Shown here: positions 22,730 through 32,589 of the stretch, piece after piece | Layout: each line of letters opens with the position of its first letter | Numbering within the stretch: the stretch's first letter is position 1 | Source of the DNA: Alentia gelatinosa | Lineage: Eukaryota; Annelida; Polychaeta; Phyllodocida; Polynoidae | Reading direction: 5' to 3' | DNA: 64,000 nt | Assembly: GCA_950022655.1 (NCBI GenBank) | Contig: OX465580.1 | Location: 4,635,122-4,699,121 of the forward strand | The notes under the pieces: model-generated | What the model was told of the DNA's origin: nothing | The model's database searches: none | The model's input: the letters and a program-made list of their open reading frames with translations, nothing else | Translations under genes and position numbers: made by a program

Positions 22730-23554
22730 TGATGAAGACCTTTGTACATGTTCACATTTTCCCACTCAAAATGTCCTGCTTTTCAATCTGGTCAGTCAAT
22801 TACATTCTGGGAACGATCCTTCTCCCTCAATAAGTATAATCATTTGGTAAACATTGGCATCTGCTCTCTGTTGTTGTTTTGACAGCTCAAGTTTAACCCT
22901 CCGACTTGGCTGTAAAATTCCACTGATGAAATAACTTATATGACTAGGTACACTGATTCAATACTGGAGAACACGATTCTGACATTTATTTTGACCTATG
23001 ATTAACCAATAAGCTGTATTTTACTTCGTCAAATATCGCCAATCTTGACCTATTTCCGCGCTAATGTGACCCAGAAACGGCCGTTGGGCAAGCTGGGCAA
23101 GTCCCCCCTGCCCTGACCCAGATACATATGCAATAGGTCATGTGACTTTAGTTACAACTTTTTCCACAAGGTAGCAGTGCAGGCCATTGTGGCCGTTTTA
23201 CCACAAGTTGACTGTCCCTTTAAAAGGCTCAAGGCGTCCAATTCCCGGCTAGTAGTAGGGGAGGGGCAAGCAGCCAAGGCCTAGTCTGTCGCTCGTTTCT
23301 GAATCGATATTCTGTTATGCTACACTCACCGCTCTAGTATCAGTAAGACAGATGGTTTGGAAATAAGTTTCAATTTGAGAGACATCTTGCCGACTTTCGA
23401 TCTCAGCCTCTTCGTAGTCCACAGGTTTCATTTTGAATTCTCTGAGCAAGGTGCGCGTGGCCTGGCACTCCGGCACTCCCCGTTTCACGAACAATAACAC
23501 CTTCTTCTGCTTAATCTTTGCGTCCACAAATGGTTTTGCCCCCGCTCCTGCCAT
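16164..23554 (-). CDS. Glutaredoxin-like protein, two exons
   Basis: Exon 1 is 23,554-23,330 (ATG to donor AGCG/GTGAGT, phase 0). Exon 2 is 16,274-16,164 (acceptor TTCCAG, stop TGA). The joined frame is 111 residues, normal for a classical single-domain glutaredoxin. Family marks: beta strand KKVLLFVKRG, the active-site loop at residues 27-30, the TDTRA/VPQLFVGGKYVGG segment with the cis-proline at 77 and the glycine pair near 87-88, and the C-terminal helix. Glutaredoxins reduce protein disulfides or protein-glutathione adducts using glutathione. Oddly, the loop reads V-P-E-C where the family has C-P-Y-C, so the catalytic N-terminal cysteine is missing. The intron is 7.05 kb and full of mobile DNA. 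It may be an inactive or specialised paralogue. Gene structure is confident; catalytic activity is doubtful. Confidence 0.85.
16500..16830. repeat. Dispersed repeat S, partly duplicated
   Basis: Same block as 10,735-10,935. The internal unit CACACCACATAGACATGGTA ... is present twice in tandem (about 16,635 and 16,730). It lies in sequence left of 17 kb, inside the glutaredoxin intron. Confidence 0.7.
16830..17948. other. Intronic sequence with a poly-C/poly-A run
   Basis: Within the glutaredoxin intron. A run of about 18 C followed by A-rich sequence lies at 17,754-17,805. No exon or RNA gene is seen. Confidence 0.45.
17949..18195 (+). mobile_element. tRNA-derived SINE with poly-A tail
   Basis: The head is tRNA-like: GGTGGCTAAGTGGTA (A box) and GGTTCAAACCC (B box), 38 nt apart, with a CTCGAGC anticodon-like loop. 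It continues into a tRNA-unrelated body and ends in an A-rich tail of about 18 nt at 18,178-18,193. It lies in the glutaredoxin intron on the opposite strand. It is not a functional tRNA, because the acceptor stem does not pair. Confidence 0.8.
18268..18625. repeat. MITE with TATAGGGAGCC termini
   Basis: Inverted termini of about 60 nt (AGGGAGCCAA.GTGAACCCGC ... against GCGGGTTCACTTTGGCTCCC...). The same element flanks the Gypsy remnant at 25,563-25,757 and, inverted, at 28,985-29,234. Frames across it are not genes. Confidence 0.8.
18780..18897. repeat. Hairpin repeat (copy G, different arm sequence)
   Basis: Arms TTTTGGTCAAAG...CATCGTTCTCCACGAG and CGAGGTGGAGAATGACTTCT...TTGACCAAAA pair around a CGAGGCGACAGCCGAG loop. 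Size and geometry match copies A-F, but the sequence is unrelated or far diverged. Confidence 0.6.
19110..19435. repeat. GTGGACGCCTTGAGCC short tandem repeat
   Basis: Five or six copies of about 21 bp containing GGACGCCTTGAGCC at 19,118-19,240, and inverted copies (GGCTCAAGGCGTCCAC) at 19,378-19,415. A further half-copy follows the TTAA element at 23,225, so that element landed within this repeat. Confidence 0.7.
19860..20690. repeat. GTGGTGTAGTGTG-type minisatellite
   Basis: Irregular tandem array of 10-15 bp units (GTGTGGTGTAGTATGA, ATGGTGTAGTGTGGT) inside the TTAA element. Frames reading HYTxxHHxTL are repeat artefacts. Confidence 0.85.
20716..21345. repeat. CCATACTGCCCC-type minisatellite
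   Basis: Irregular array of 12-18 bp units around CATACTGCCCCTCA. A block of about 130 bp (CTGCCCCACACCCGTACTGC ... ) is duplicated exactly at 20,885 and 21,220, showing recent segmental duplication within the array. Confidence 0.85.
21345..22660. repeat. 14-bp minisatellite GTGAGGACTGGTGA
   Basis: About 90 units of the 14-bp repeat with variants such as GGGAGAACTGGTGGGTACTG. The array is interrupted at 22,051-22,130 by a second copy of the left end of the TTAA element. Minus-strand frames reading SPHSPVLTHQSS are artefacts. Confidence 0.9.
22051..22120 (+). repeat. Second copy of the TTAA element left end
   Basis: TTAAAGGAGCACTCAAGTAG and the following GACTGTTTCTCTGCTAATCT match the left end at 19,453 with a few changes, then homology stops near TCACTCTCCTG. 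It sits inside the 14-bp minisatellite. Confidence 0.75.
22664..22730. repeat. (TTG)n microsatellite
   Basis: About 21 perfect TTG triplets. They give poly-N or poly-C frames without meaning. Confidence 0.95.
22735..23110 (-). pseudogene. Degraded copy of the promoter/first-exon block at 53.9-54.3 kb
   Basis: Matches 53,905-54,290 along its length: TTTTCCCACTCAAAATG, ATCCTTCTCC, GTAAACATTGG, TTGTTTTGACAG, CAAGTTTAACCCTCCGA, GGAGAACACGATTCTG, then a CGTCAAA...CTTGACCTATT.CCGCG stretch. The exon frame is broken here by stops, whereas it is open in the 54-kb copy. It lies at the right end of the TTAA element. Confidence 0.6.
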
Positions 23555-24233
23555 GGCTTTAGATATACGCACTGTCCTTGTCAATAGTCGTTGAATACTG
23601 TTATTTGTTTCACGATTGTTTCACCAGTCGAGGATGTTTGTGTCCTGCGTTTCCCTGGTTATTGTTGCCGGAAATGCTTGGTTCGTACCTCCTAGACTGA
23701 AGAACTCCACAACACACACACTGCACCGCTAGAGTAACCGACGTGTCAGTGAAACCAGAGTGGTGCAGTGTACGCTGCCACAACACCCTCTCTCCACCCA
23801 GATTTTTCCTGGCCCATAGCTCTTGCGGCTGCGGGAAGTAGAGCACAGGATCTATGCTAGAAGAGTGCATAACCATATTGGGGACTAAAAACTAGTTATT
23901 TTTTATTTGATCTAAAGAGATTCTCATAACTAAGGCTGTAAATGAGATACAGATTGCAAAAAGTGGCATATTAAACGGAGATTATGGGCTTCATTGTCAC
24001 ATATATTTTTAATTTATTGAGATAACTTATCTGTTTTCATTTTTGACATATTTCTCAGAAATCATGTTATAAAAAAAGTGTTTGACTTCTAGAATATGAG
24101 TGAAGATTCCATAGAATTCCATATGGAAGCAAAATCAAAATCCCATGTAATGAAGTAGAGATTTCTTTTACACTCATTTTGATACCTTAACTTTTGTTTT
24201 ATTAATAGTAGAAGTCAAAATGGACTGTTTACC
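23555..24233. promoter_or_regulatory. 5' flank of the glutaredoxin gene
   Basis: Sequence upstream of the ATG at 23,554; no CpG island is evident. A 35-bp stretch (GGAAGTAGAGCACAGGATCT, 23,838) recurs at 24,908, so a short duplication spans this flank. No other gene is supported. Confidence 0.35.
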
Positions 24234-24700
24234 TACTATATTTAAAACGGTAGAATTCCGTCGAGTCCGCTTGAAGTGGCTCCAGCACATAGAGACATAG
24301 TGAACCAGACCTAGGCGTGGAGATTGAAGGGCCACGAGAGTGAGATTCTCGTGCAATACTAAACTATAACCTGTTACTCTTTTTTATATTTCTATACTCA
24401 AACTTACGTTTTCTCTTATGATTTATTTCGAGCCATGCCGAAATCAAAGATCTACTTTTCTACTGAGAAACCAACGAGATCTCACTTTCGCCCCTTCAAA
24501 ACTCCGCTGATTCACCCCACCCACCACCACTCCAGCCACCTTTCTAAGTATTTGACTTCTACCTACCATCTGGCTCTATGGCAGTCAGTAGAGTGTTCGG
24601 CTAAGGATACGGGTGTAGGGAGTTCGGTTCCCGCACGTGCTGCCCGACTATTTGTTTTTCTATATTTTTCCCTCGGACTCGACGAAGTCGCTAGTTTGTT
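24234..24700 (+). mobile_element. Repeat unit with tRNA-derived SINE head, intact arrangement
   Basis: 24,234-24,555 is shared with 5,640-5,985, and part of it, inverted, with 30,045-30,175; it includes CCACGAGAGTGAGATTCTCG. The tRNA-like segment 24,567-24,640 has A box TGGCAGTCAGTAG and B box GTTCGGTTCCC. The tail CCCTCGGACTCGACGAAGTC (24,670-24,689) contains a small hairpin. Confidence 0.65.
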
Positions 24701-25562
24701 ATAAAAAATGGAAGAGTGGCAAAAAGTCCCTCTTTGTGATATCTGTCAAGGCACTGTCATGGTAGGTGGAAAATGGAGAAAAGGGCTGGGTTGGAAATGA
24801 TGCAATATATTTATATTGTAATATCAAAGACTGTTTTTTCCTTTAGTTATTATTTACAAAACTAATTTATTTAAACTAATATGCAATACAAATAAATCTA
24901 TAAGAAGGAAGTAGAGCACAGGATCTATAGATGCTAGTAGAGTGCACAACATCTTTGGCCAGAGGACTGACCATCGACTGGTCCCCATAGACCGCATTAG
25001 TCCTGACGTCATCATTGGGATTCTCCACCTACCACGTGGCATTTTGGTGCCAAACAAGTCTAAACTCCGCGAAGCACCGCATACACGATGTATCGGCGGG
25101 AGTCTCCTGTTGTCAATGAACGAATGTTTTCTGTTCTAAACGAGCAAAGATAAAGATAGTTGAGAATGTATTTAGCAGGAAATATATTTTTGAGCTGAGC
25201 TATGACTGGCAGAATGGTAAGTTTGGTGGTAAGACTAAAATCAGACCCATGTTTGATTTCATAACAATGGTGCCAACCTTGCACCATCAAGTCTCAATAA
25301 CTGTCAAGTTGTTCTCCGATTATTCAAAAGTGTGATAACACTAATAAGTGCACTCAAGAGAAAGATATTATGATGTTAGATTTGTGTCAATGCCATAGAA
25401 CGCAATTATCGGTCAGTTTTACGGCAACTTACTGATAATCGCTTGTCGCCACACTTAAACTACAGTACAGTACTCAGTAGGTATATCTTAAGTTTTTATG
25501 CAGCTCTGCTAAGCTGCATTTTTTTAATTGTTGTTTATTTGTCATATCTGTCCTGCTAGCCC
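24700..25562. other. Gene-free stretch
   Basis: No gene is supported. The frame around 24,860-25,057 is open for about 65 codons but has no splice or homology support. Confidence 0.4.
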
Positions 25563-25757
25563 TTATAGGGAGCCAAAGTGAACCCGCTAAAAATGTCACA
25601 TACCCGTGCTCAAAACACCATTTCCAGAGGCCAGTAAGAATGAGGCTTAATGCTAAATCCACGGGGGTTCGAGGCAAGAATTTTGTTTTGGGTCTCATTT
25701 GTTATTATTGAAATGTAGTTTACTACTATCGTCTCTGACTAGGTCTGTCTTGAAGCT
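25563..25757 (+). repeat. MITE (TATAGGGAGCC family), left fragment
   Basis: Matches the first 200 bp of the MITE at 18,268 and ends abruptly at the Gypsy LTR (GAAGCTA/TGTAAGC). Confidence 0.75.
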
Positions 25758-26047
25758 ATGTAAGCATTTTACATCTGAACCTTAATATGAGAGACCTTAC
25801 CTTAGAGGATGTGAGACTGAGCTTCAGCAAGATGTGTGTCCACTTGTAAAGCCCAGAGTCTTGTATAGTTTCTGGGCTTAGATTAATAAAAGACAAGTAA
25901 ATTCATCTTCTTATAAACTATTGTATTCAAGCATGACCAGATTTCACTTCCTGGAACCGGCTGTAACTGGTAGCAGCCCCAGATAACTTTTACATATCTT
26001 AGTTACAAGAAACGCCACCAGGGTGGCGTGCACATATAACACTACAT
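25758..26047 (-). mobile_element. 3' LTR of the Gypsy element
   Basis: On the minus strand it begins TGTAGTGTTATATGTGCACG and ends ATGCTTACA, so it has TG...CA ends and is 290 bp long. A purine-rich tract (CTTGCAGGGAGA) immediately precedes it, as expected for plus-strand priming. No matching 5' LTR is found to the right. Confidence 0.75.
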
Positions 26048-28890
26048 CTCCCTGCAAGAGAGTTATTGTTTAGATAATACTGTTTCTCAAAGTTTTTCAT
26101 ATATGAGATGACTTCTATGATATACCAGTAACTCTAAGTCTCTTATAAGTCAATATGTATATGAAAGTCTCTAAAAGTAATTGAACTGTTCATTGTCTTT
26201 GAATATGAAATAATATGATCAAATGTTCTTTGGTAACTTTAAATGCTCTCTAACTTATAAAGTAATATAATAAGTAATCTGAAAGACAAGAGTCATTAGT
26301 ATTCTTCTATCAGTCTTTTAGGAGCAGATCTCTGTCGCTTAGATCTTCTCGGTTCCAGATCAGGTTCGCTAGGGGTGGCACCTCAATCAGGAGTTGGTGG
26401 AGTGACCACTGGATGGGCATCAGTGATCTCCACAGGTTGTGGACGAGTAATGGTTGGTGTAACCACTGTTGTAGTTGTTGCTGGATCACTCTGGTGAACT
26501 GGTGGTATATTGGGACCAGGGCCTAGGTTTCTGGTCATCCGTCAATTCCGTCTCACTAGTTCATTTGGTGTTGATATGATATATGACCTTGGGCTCTGTG
26601 GTTTGCCAACAACCCTTCCTTCCACTTTCAGGTCTGGAAGGCATTAATTCATTGGCTTCAGTGGCTCTGTGATGACGATCATAGTTGATATGCATTTTTT
26701 TCCTATAGTCTCTCTCTCTCCTCCTGACAAGATTGGCATCAGGTGTGCAGGGTCTCAGTTCATCTGGGTGAATCGGATCTCTAGTTTTCAACTTACGACC
26801 GATGTTGAGCTGGGCTGGTGAAAATCCATTTTGCAGTGGTGTATTCCTGTATGAGAGAAGGCCAAGGTATTTATCGTCTGTCTTGTTCAAGATTGCCATC
26901 ATGGTTTGAACAGTTCTCTCTACCTCACCATTTGACTGGGGATATCTTGTAGATGATGTAAGGTGTTCAAATTTGTAGTGATCTGCAAAGCATTTGAACT
27001 CTGCTGATGCGAACTGTCGTCCGTTATCACTAAACAGAATATCAGGAATGCCTTGGTGGTAGAACATCCTCTTCATTTTGGCGATGGTCTCAGCCGAATT
27101 TTTAGTCACTTGACACACCTCAATGTTTCTTGAGTAATAGTCAATGAGAAGTAGATATGTCAGCCCTTTATAATAGAAAAAATCAGCTGCCACTCTTGAC
27201 CAAGGACATTCAGGGAATTCTGTTCCTTTCATAGGTTCGACCCATTCTCTCACAAGTGACACAATTTTTCATTGTCTTCTCAACATCTTTGGTTATTCCA
27301 GGCCACCATACTGAGGAGCTGACATTGGCTCTAGTCTTGGTTAGTCCTTGGTGACCATCATGTAGTTTTCGTAAGACATCAACTCTCAGGCTAGCTGGCA
27401 CAATGAGTTGTCTACCATGTAGTAGTAACCCTTCAGGTAGAGAGAGTGTCTCATCCTCTTTAAGTGCTTGGCGGATCTCATCTAGACGTTCATCTGATGC
27501 TGGAAAGCATACCATGACAGCATTCACATATGCCTCAACTTCATATTGAAGATCCACTGCTTGCTGATCGCTTCTTGACTCTTCATGTGGTGCCCGCGAG
27601 AGAGCATCTGCTGTGGTTAGGAATTTTCCAGGAACATGACTGATTGTGAAGTCAAATCTCATCAGTCTGAGTCTTAATCGTTGGATCCTGATTGGTAGTT
27701 TGTCGATCAATTTGGTTGAGAATAGTGGCACTAATGGCTTATGGTTGGTTTCCACATGAAACTTCGTGCCAATAAGGAGATCGCTCCAGTGTTCAAGTGC
27801 CCATGTGGTCGCCAATGCGTCTTTCTCGATTTGAGCATATCTGCACACTGTCTTCGTCATTGACCTACTGGCATAAGCAACTGCCCCTACACCATAACTA
27901 CTTGCAAGTCCATCCAGAATCCTTTTTAAGGAGATCTCTTATAGGTTTTGTTACTTCTGCAAGATTCTCTAGGAACTTTATTTGCTGATTGACCATGCCA
28001 GGGAATCGTCTGACATCTGGGACATCTTTGGGCTCAGGCATGTCAATGATCGCTTTGACCTTCGCTGGGTCTTTCTTGATGCCATCTGCATCTATCACCT
28101 GACCAGGTAGTGAAGTTTGTTTGAGGCAAAGACACACTTGTCCTTGTTTAAAGTGATCCTGCTGTCTTGCAGTCGGTTCAGTATTTTAGTTACACGTTCA
28201 TTGTGCTCTTATTTGTCACGACGACGACATGAGAAACCCAAGATTTAGACGTGCGACAAACCTTTGAGTAATGACCCTTTAATTTACACTTCCCACAAGT
28301 GTGACTTTTTGCGGGACAGTTCTTTTTGCCTTTCATGTGCTCACTTCCACAATATCCACACTTAATTCTGTCGCTGGTTTTCGCTTTTTTATCTGCTAAC
28401 TTGCTTGGGCTGCTTTTCTTGTTTGCCTGTTGCGCACTTCATCGATGTTAGCACTCTTCGACTCTTGGAGTTTGTATCTAGTAGTTTCTTTCTAGTACAG
28501 GATCTCAACAATTCTGTCCAATGTCAGCCCTGCGCCAACATCATACAGCTTCGCTTTTAACGACTCTTCTGTACATGAGAAAGTTAACTTGTCTCGTACT
28601 GCCTGCTCCATATAGTCTTTCGGGAATTTACCTTCTGCGGCAAACTTCTTTACTGCTAGCACCCATGACTCCAATGTTTGGGAGGCCCCCCTCTTGAGAT
28701 GAAACCAGAATCGTTCCCTGAGCAACAGTTGTGGATCCCTCTTACCAAAATACTCAGTGTACTTTTCAATGACTGTGTCATAGTGGCCTTAAGGTAGATT
28801 TCAAATTTTCCATAGGATCCAAGAATGAGATGGGTTACCCCTTTCCACTTTTAGGATTTCAGGTGGTATTACTGAAGCAGTAGCCATTTT
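26048..28890 (-). pseudogene. Ty3/Gypsy gag-pol remnant, internally deleted
   Basis: Reading right to left: gag start near 28,887 (MATASVIPPE), a gag body (28,725-28,492), two zinc knuckles (28,370-28,250; the second is a clean CX2CX4HX4C), then a jump straight to the C-terminal part of reverse transcriptase (about 28,205-27,900, NERVTKILNRLQDSRITLN). RNase H and the HHCC finger follow at 27,860-27,210, and the integrase core at 27,262-26,561 with its D, D, E residues (AADFF, SDNGRQF, NGEVE). The protease and the catalytic half of RT are gone. Frame breaks separate gag, RT and integrase, and the 5' LTR is absent. It is a dead copy, although the integrase core is well preserved. Confidence 0.85.
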
Positions 28891-28984
28891 CTTCAATATG
28901 TACTGATAGGCCTAGGCAGTAGATCTACAGCAATTATATAAAGTCAATGTTCATGATACTTCAGGATATAGTTTATATATATGT

Positions 28985-29234
28985 GTCATTCCCCAATCTT
29001 TTAGATCCATATTTTTGATAAACTTAACAACTGTCATTGTAGCTTCGAGACAGAGTTATTCAGAGACGATAGCAGTAAATTACACTTCAAAAGTAACAAA
29101 CGAGACCAAAAACAAAAGTCTAGCCTCAAACCCCCATAAGTTTAGCATTAAGCCTCGTTCTTGCTGGCCACCGGAAATGGTCTTTTGTAAACGGGTATCT
29201 GTGGTTTCAGCGGGTTCACTTTGGCTCCCTATAG
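28985..29234 (-). repeat. MITE (TATAGGGAGCC family), inverted copy beyond Gypsy
   Basis: The reverse complement matches 18,268 onward (AGGGAGCCAAAGTGAACCCG...). With 25,563-25,757 it brackets the Gypsy remnant in opposite orientation. The long frame across it and the following GC-rich DNA is not a gene. Confidence 0.75.
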
Positions 29235-30502
29235 ACAGTGAAGCCCTGTTCCCCGGCCGCCCGGCCGCCGTCCAGCCACCGCCTAGGATACCTCCAGCTA
29301 TAAGCCTTGAGATAGACTGGCCTCAGTCCCTGTATCCTACCACCCCTACCCCGACACCCCGCTTGTTACAGGGACTGGTAGAATCCGTAAACGGCCGTGT
29401 AGGCTGGTGCGATGTAGCACCAACACTCTCCGAGCAGAAGTCCCAAGCTACTGGTCGAGATATCTGCTGGGAGATTGATACCCATGATGACCTGACCCAT
29501 TAATAATTGTAATACAAACATAGAAAGTGGGTGTAGGGTCTAAGAAGTAGAATTATTTTTCCCATGTGCTCCCAGTCGCTCTCTTTGATCTCAACTAGCG
29601 TCTTCGGCGAAAGGGCCCACATATTCACAGACCAAACCTAGACGTTGGAGAGCGCTTAGTCTCTTTCACGACCGCTTGGGCACAAAAACCTCCTTGAGCC
29701 GTGTACACGCCGTCTGGTGAATGGTGGCCGCACTACAGGCTAGAGAGCGCTTTCCGTACACCACACTGGTCACCAGAGCAAACGCCCGGCAGTTGATGAA
29801 TGATCGTGGTGGTGGCGATTGTAGCCCAAAACTACATAGAAGATTTGATGATGAAATCCAGCGTGATTTAGGGAGCAGCTAAACTTGCGCCATCTTTGAA
29901 TTGCGGAGGCTGTCAGAGGCTTGTCTCAGGGTAAGGAGATCGGAAAACTACAGCATTGAATTTAGTTTTCAACATGGCTAGTAATGTATCATAAGAAAAA
30001 AAGTGTATCTAGGTATCATAGCTGAAAAAGGAACAACAGGTTTGAGTTTTTATACACACGAGAATCTCACTCTCGTGGCTTTTCACTCTCCATGGACATC
30101 TCTGGTTCTGTTTGTCTCTATGTGGGGGAGCAACTCCAATCAGATCCTGTCGAAAACGTGCCTTTTTATATATGGTAGGTAATCAGGAGCAGACAAAATT
30201 TATTGCTATGACAACACAGGCGGCCAGAGAACTGGAGGAGGGGATGGAGAGGGGTAGAAGGAGGTATAGGGTTATAGGGAGCAGCTTGGGGCCATAAACA
30301 GGAGATCCAGTTTATAGTGGACAAGTCTTTGATTCATTGGCCAGTCAGAGAAGGATACATTTTTCTTTTAAATTTTTATTTGCACTGTAGAAAGGTACAT
30401 GTAGCTGGGCCTCTGCATGGCAGATATTCTGGCCCACTCTTTTTTTTTTTACAAATGATGCTGTTTGACAATAACTTTCCTCATCTTAGTATAAACAGTA
30501 TA
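29235..30502. other. Gene-free stretch with repeat fragments
   Basis: Includes a fragment (ACTGGCCTCAGTCCCTGT, 29,317) shared with 8,828 and, inverted, with 13,850. A second fragment is an inverted copy of the 24,234 repeat at 30,045-30,175 (CGAGAATCTCACTCTCGTGG). No supported gene. Confidence 0.45.
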
Positions 30503-31119
30503 TTCTCGGGAGCGGCGCCGACGTCACGCAACGTAGTAACGGGTACGTCCGGCCGCAAAATTGCGCTGCGCCACTCAGATTTGTCGCTGTCCAGTTTATT
30601 TTCCCGAAAGCGGTGCAGTGCACTCTGATACGCACAAAGGGTTAAACAACTTTTCACGCCATTGAAACCAATGTTAAACCAACTGTACATATCTGGTAAT
30701 ATCTCAGTAAATATCCAACTTAGAAACACCAAACAGAAATTGACATATAGCTGAGGAGTAGGGGAAGAGTTTTGGTGGATTTATTTATATGAATTCGTTT
30801 TGCAAAGATTGTTTTATTTGGTCTTTTCTCCAGTAATCTGCCGGAAAATGGATAACAGGCTGCTACAACTGTCAAAATAAAAACTTACTGAAAAGTAAAT
30901 AAATATGTAGATCCAACCATCCATACTTCTATCCTACAAAGTTTATTGATATATCTTGTTAGAAACACATCAAACTACCTTTTATTACTCATATTAATAA
31001 TGTAATTTCAATAATTGACTTACGTTATGGCGGTCGAGCGATAATATCAGAAAGGTAGGGTGCTCGGAAATTGCAAAACCCTTTGCGTAGTTTTGATTTG
31101 AACGTTCCGCTCCCGAGAA
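30503..31119. repeat. 617-bp MITE with TTCTCGGGAGCGG termini and TA duplication
   Basis: TTCTCGGGAGCGG on the left and CCGCTCCCGAGAA on the right are exact inverts, and both are flanked by TA. TA target duplication is typical of Tc1/mariner-mobilised elements. Non-coding. Confidence 0.7.
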
Positions 31120-31500
31120 TACAACAATGTTGATGTAGATGGAGTAACGAGATGATGCAACTAGTGATTCCCAGCCAAACCAGCTTACTTTAATGCATGC
31201 AGTCCAGTAATCGACTGTCAGTTTGATTTTCATACTTAACAACAAAGAAACTATGGTGATACATTGTTTTATCCTACCCCTAATAAAAAACCGCCATAGA
31301 CTTAACATAGGGAAATTTTATGTGGCAGGCCGTGACATAAAGTGTTTTTTATGCCACTAGAGTAATAACAACATTGACCAATCAGAGAGCAGGATGTCAG
31401 CTACAATGAAAAAAGTTCTGTTGGTCGTTGACTCGATATTTATCTTTTTAACTGTAATACAAAAGCATAGATGGGGTAGGATAAATACGAAACCTAACTT

Positions 31501-31618
31501 GAGTTAGACTTGTCAATGTCTATGCTCTGGTCAGGTCTGCTCCTCACTACACTCAGCTACGCCTCGTGTAGTAATACACGCCCTTCCCGTCGTTGCATAA
31601 ACAAGTCAAGTCTAACTC
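31501..31618. repeat. Hairpin repeat (copy F)
   Basis: The arms GAGTTAGACTTG... and ...CAAGTCTAACTC pair, with a loop near TCAGCTACGCCTC and a GTGTAGTAATACACGCCC core that parallels TATTACTACGCGTC of the other copies. Confidence 0.6.
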
Positions 31619-31950
31619 TCGTTCGGTTTCTACTAATTCCGACTAGATATGCCTGTTTACATTATTATTCTTATTGACAATATCATCGCGATTTAGTTTT
31701 GCCGACGCACCTATCACCCCCGTCATGTTGTTTATTTACATTCTGAAGCCCGCGCATGCGCTCACAAAATTAGTCAGAAAGCTGACTCTCCCTGTGGGTA
31801 TATATCCGCCGAGCCCTCTAGCGGATACCCCGGGAACCAGCGTAAAAAGATATTCTGGTACACTGCATCGCTCGAGCAATATTGGAAAAGTCAGGTTTTG
31901 CCGACAATAAGCTGGAGCGGTGCAGTGTGATGTTCTAGGAAAGTGAGTCG

Positions 31951-32241
31951 AGTCTAGAAGTAGACTGGTTCCCTGCCCATATGAATAAGGGGCAGGTAAC
32001 GGGTTCCACAGGCATGACCTTCAACCTTGGCTGGTGCCCGCCTGTGACTAGGGGATACAACAGGAACCAGCCTAGTGGTTTGGCTGGTATCCGATTGTTA
32101 TACACCTATAGCCCCGCCGAGCCCTCTAGCGGACTACCGGGGAACCAGGAGGCGTTACCAATAATGCACTATAAAAATGGAACCCGTTACCTGGCCTATA
32201 GTCTAACTAGGCCAGGCTTCCAGGCTAAGTCTAGAAGTAGA
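31951..32241. mobile_element. 263-bp insertion flanked by 14-bp direct repeats
   Basis: AGTCTAGAAGTAGA occurs exactly at 31,951-31,964 and 32,228-32,241. The inserted 263 bp begins CTGGTTCCCTG and contains inverted GGTAACGGGTTCC/GGAACCCGTTACC. A duplication of this length resembles retroposon insertion; the inverted internal repeats are unusual for one. Confidence 0.5.
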
Positions 32242-32244
32242 TCG

Positions 32245-32589
32245 GTCGCCCTCCTGTCTCCGCTCTGCGCGCTACGCTCAGTTAAAGAGGAACTCTGGTG
32301 GCCAGTGTAGTCGCGGGATATCTGTACGGAGAGTGTTTGGAGAGCGCCTCTGCAGAACATCTGTATGGAGAGCGTGTAATCATTCGCTCAACTCCGATTC
32401 CAGTTCAGTACAATACCTAAATATATAGTAGGGAAATACAGTAGCTGATACTTAAATTATATAGAAACAAGGATGATCAATTGATTTATCATAACACCAT
32501 TTATGTTTCATGCCATCTAGTACTATGTTAATATACACATCTATACTTGAGAATACACCTAATCTTGAAGTATTATCATATTCACTTAC
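32245..32589. other. Downstream of exon 9, no further exon recognised
   Basis: The donor of exon 9 (ATG/GTAAGT) requires at least one more exon to the left. I could not recognise it in this stretch or further left in the window. Confidence 0.4.

Larger units (their letters stand above)
19457..23219. mobile_element. 3,763-bp TTAA-flanked DNA element (T2/Kolobok-like ends)
   Basis: Both ends are flanked by TTAA (19,453-19,456 and 23,220-23,223). The termini are inverted: AGGGACAGTCAAGTAGCG on the left and ..ACAAGTTGACTGTCCCT on the right, 12 bp identical. TTAA target duplication with TTAAAGG-type ends is known for Xenopus T2 elements (Kolobok group) and for piggyBac. I see no transposase. The interior is almost entirely minisatellite (19,860-22,660), a (TTG)n run and, at the right end, a promoter/first-exon-like block also found at 53.9-54.3 kb. 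The superfamily is inferred from ends only. Confidence 0.65.

Noticed and set aside
21494..22755. Minus-strand frames reading SPHSPVLTHQSS and poly-Asn; plus-strand poly-Cys
   Set aside because: Direct translations of the 14-bp minisatellite and (TTG)n run.
23610..23876. 88-codon frame upstream of the glutaredoxin exon
   Set aside because: No splice connection or homology; it lies in the gene's 5' flank and part of it is a short duplication of 24.9 kb.
29015..29503. 162-codon plus-strand frame
   Set aside because: It begins in the antisense of a MITE and continues into unrelated GC-rich repeat fragments; no splice or family support.
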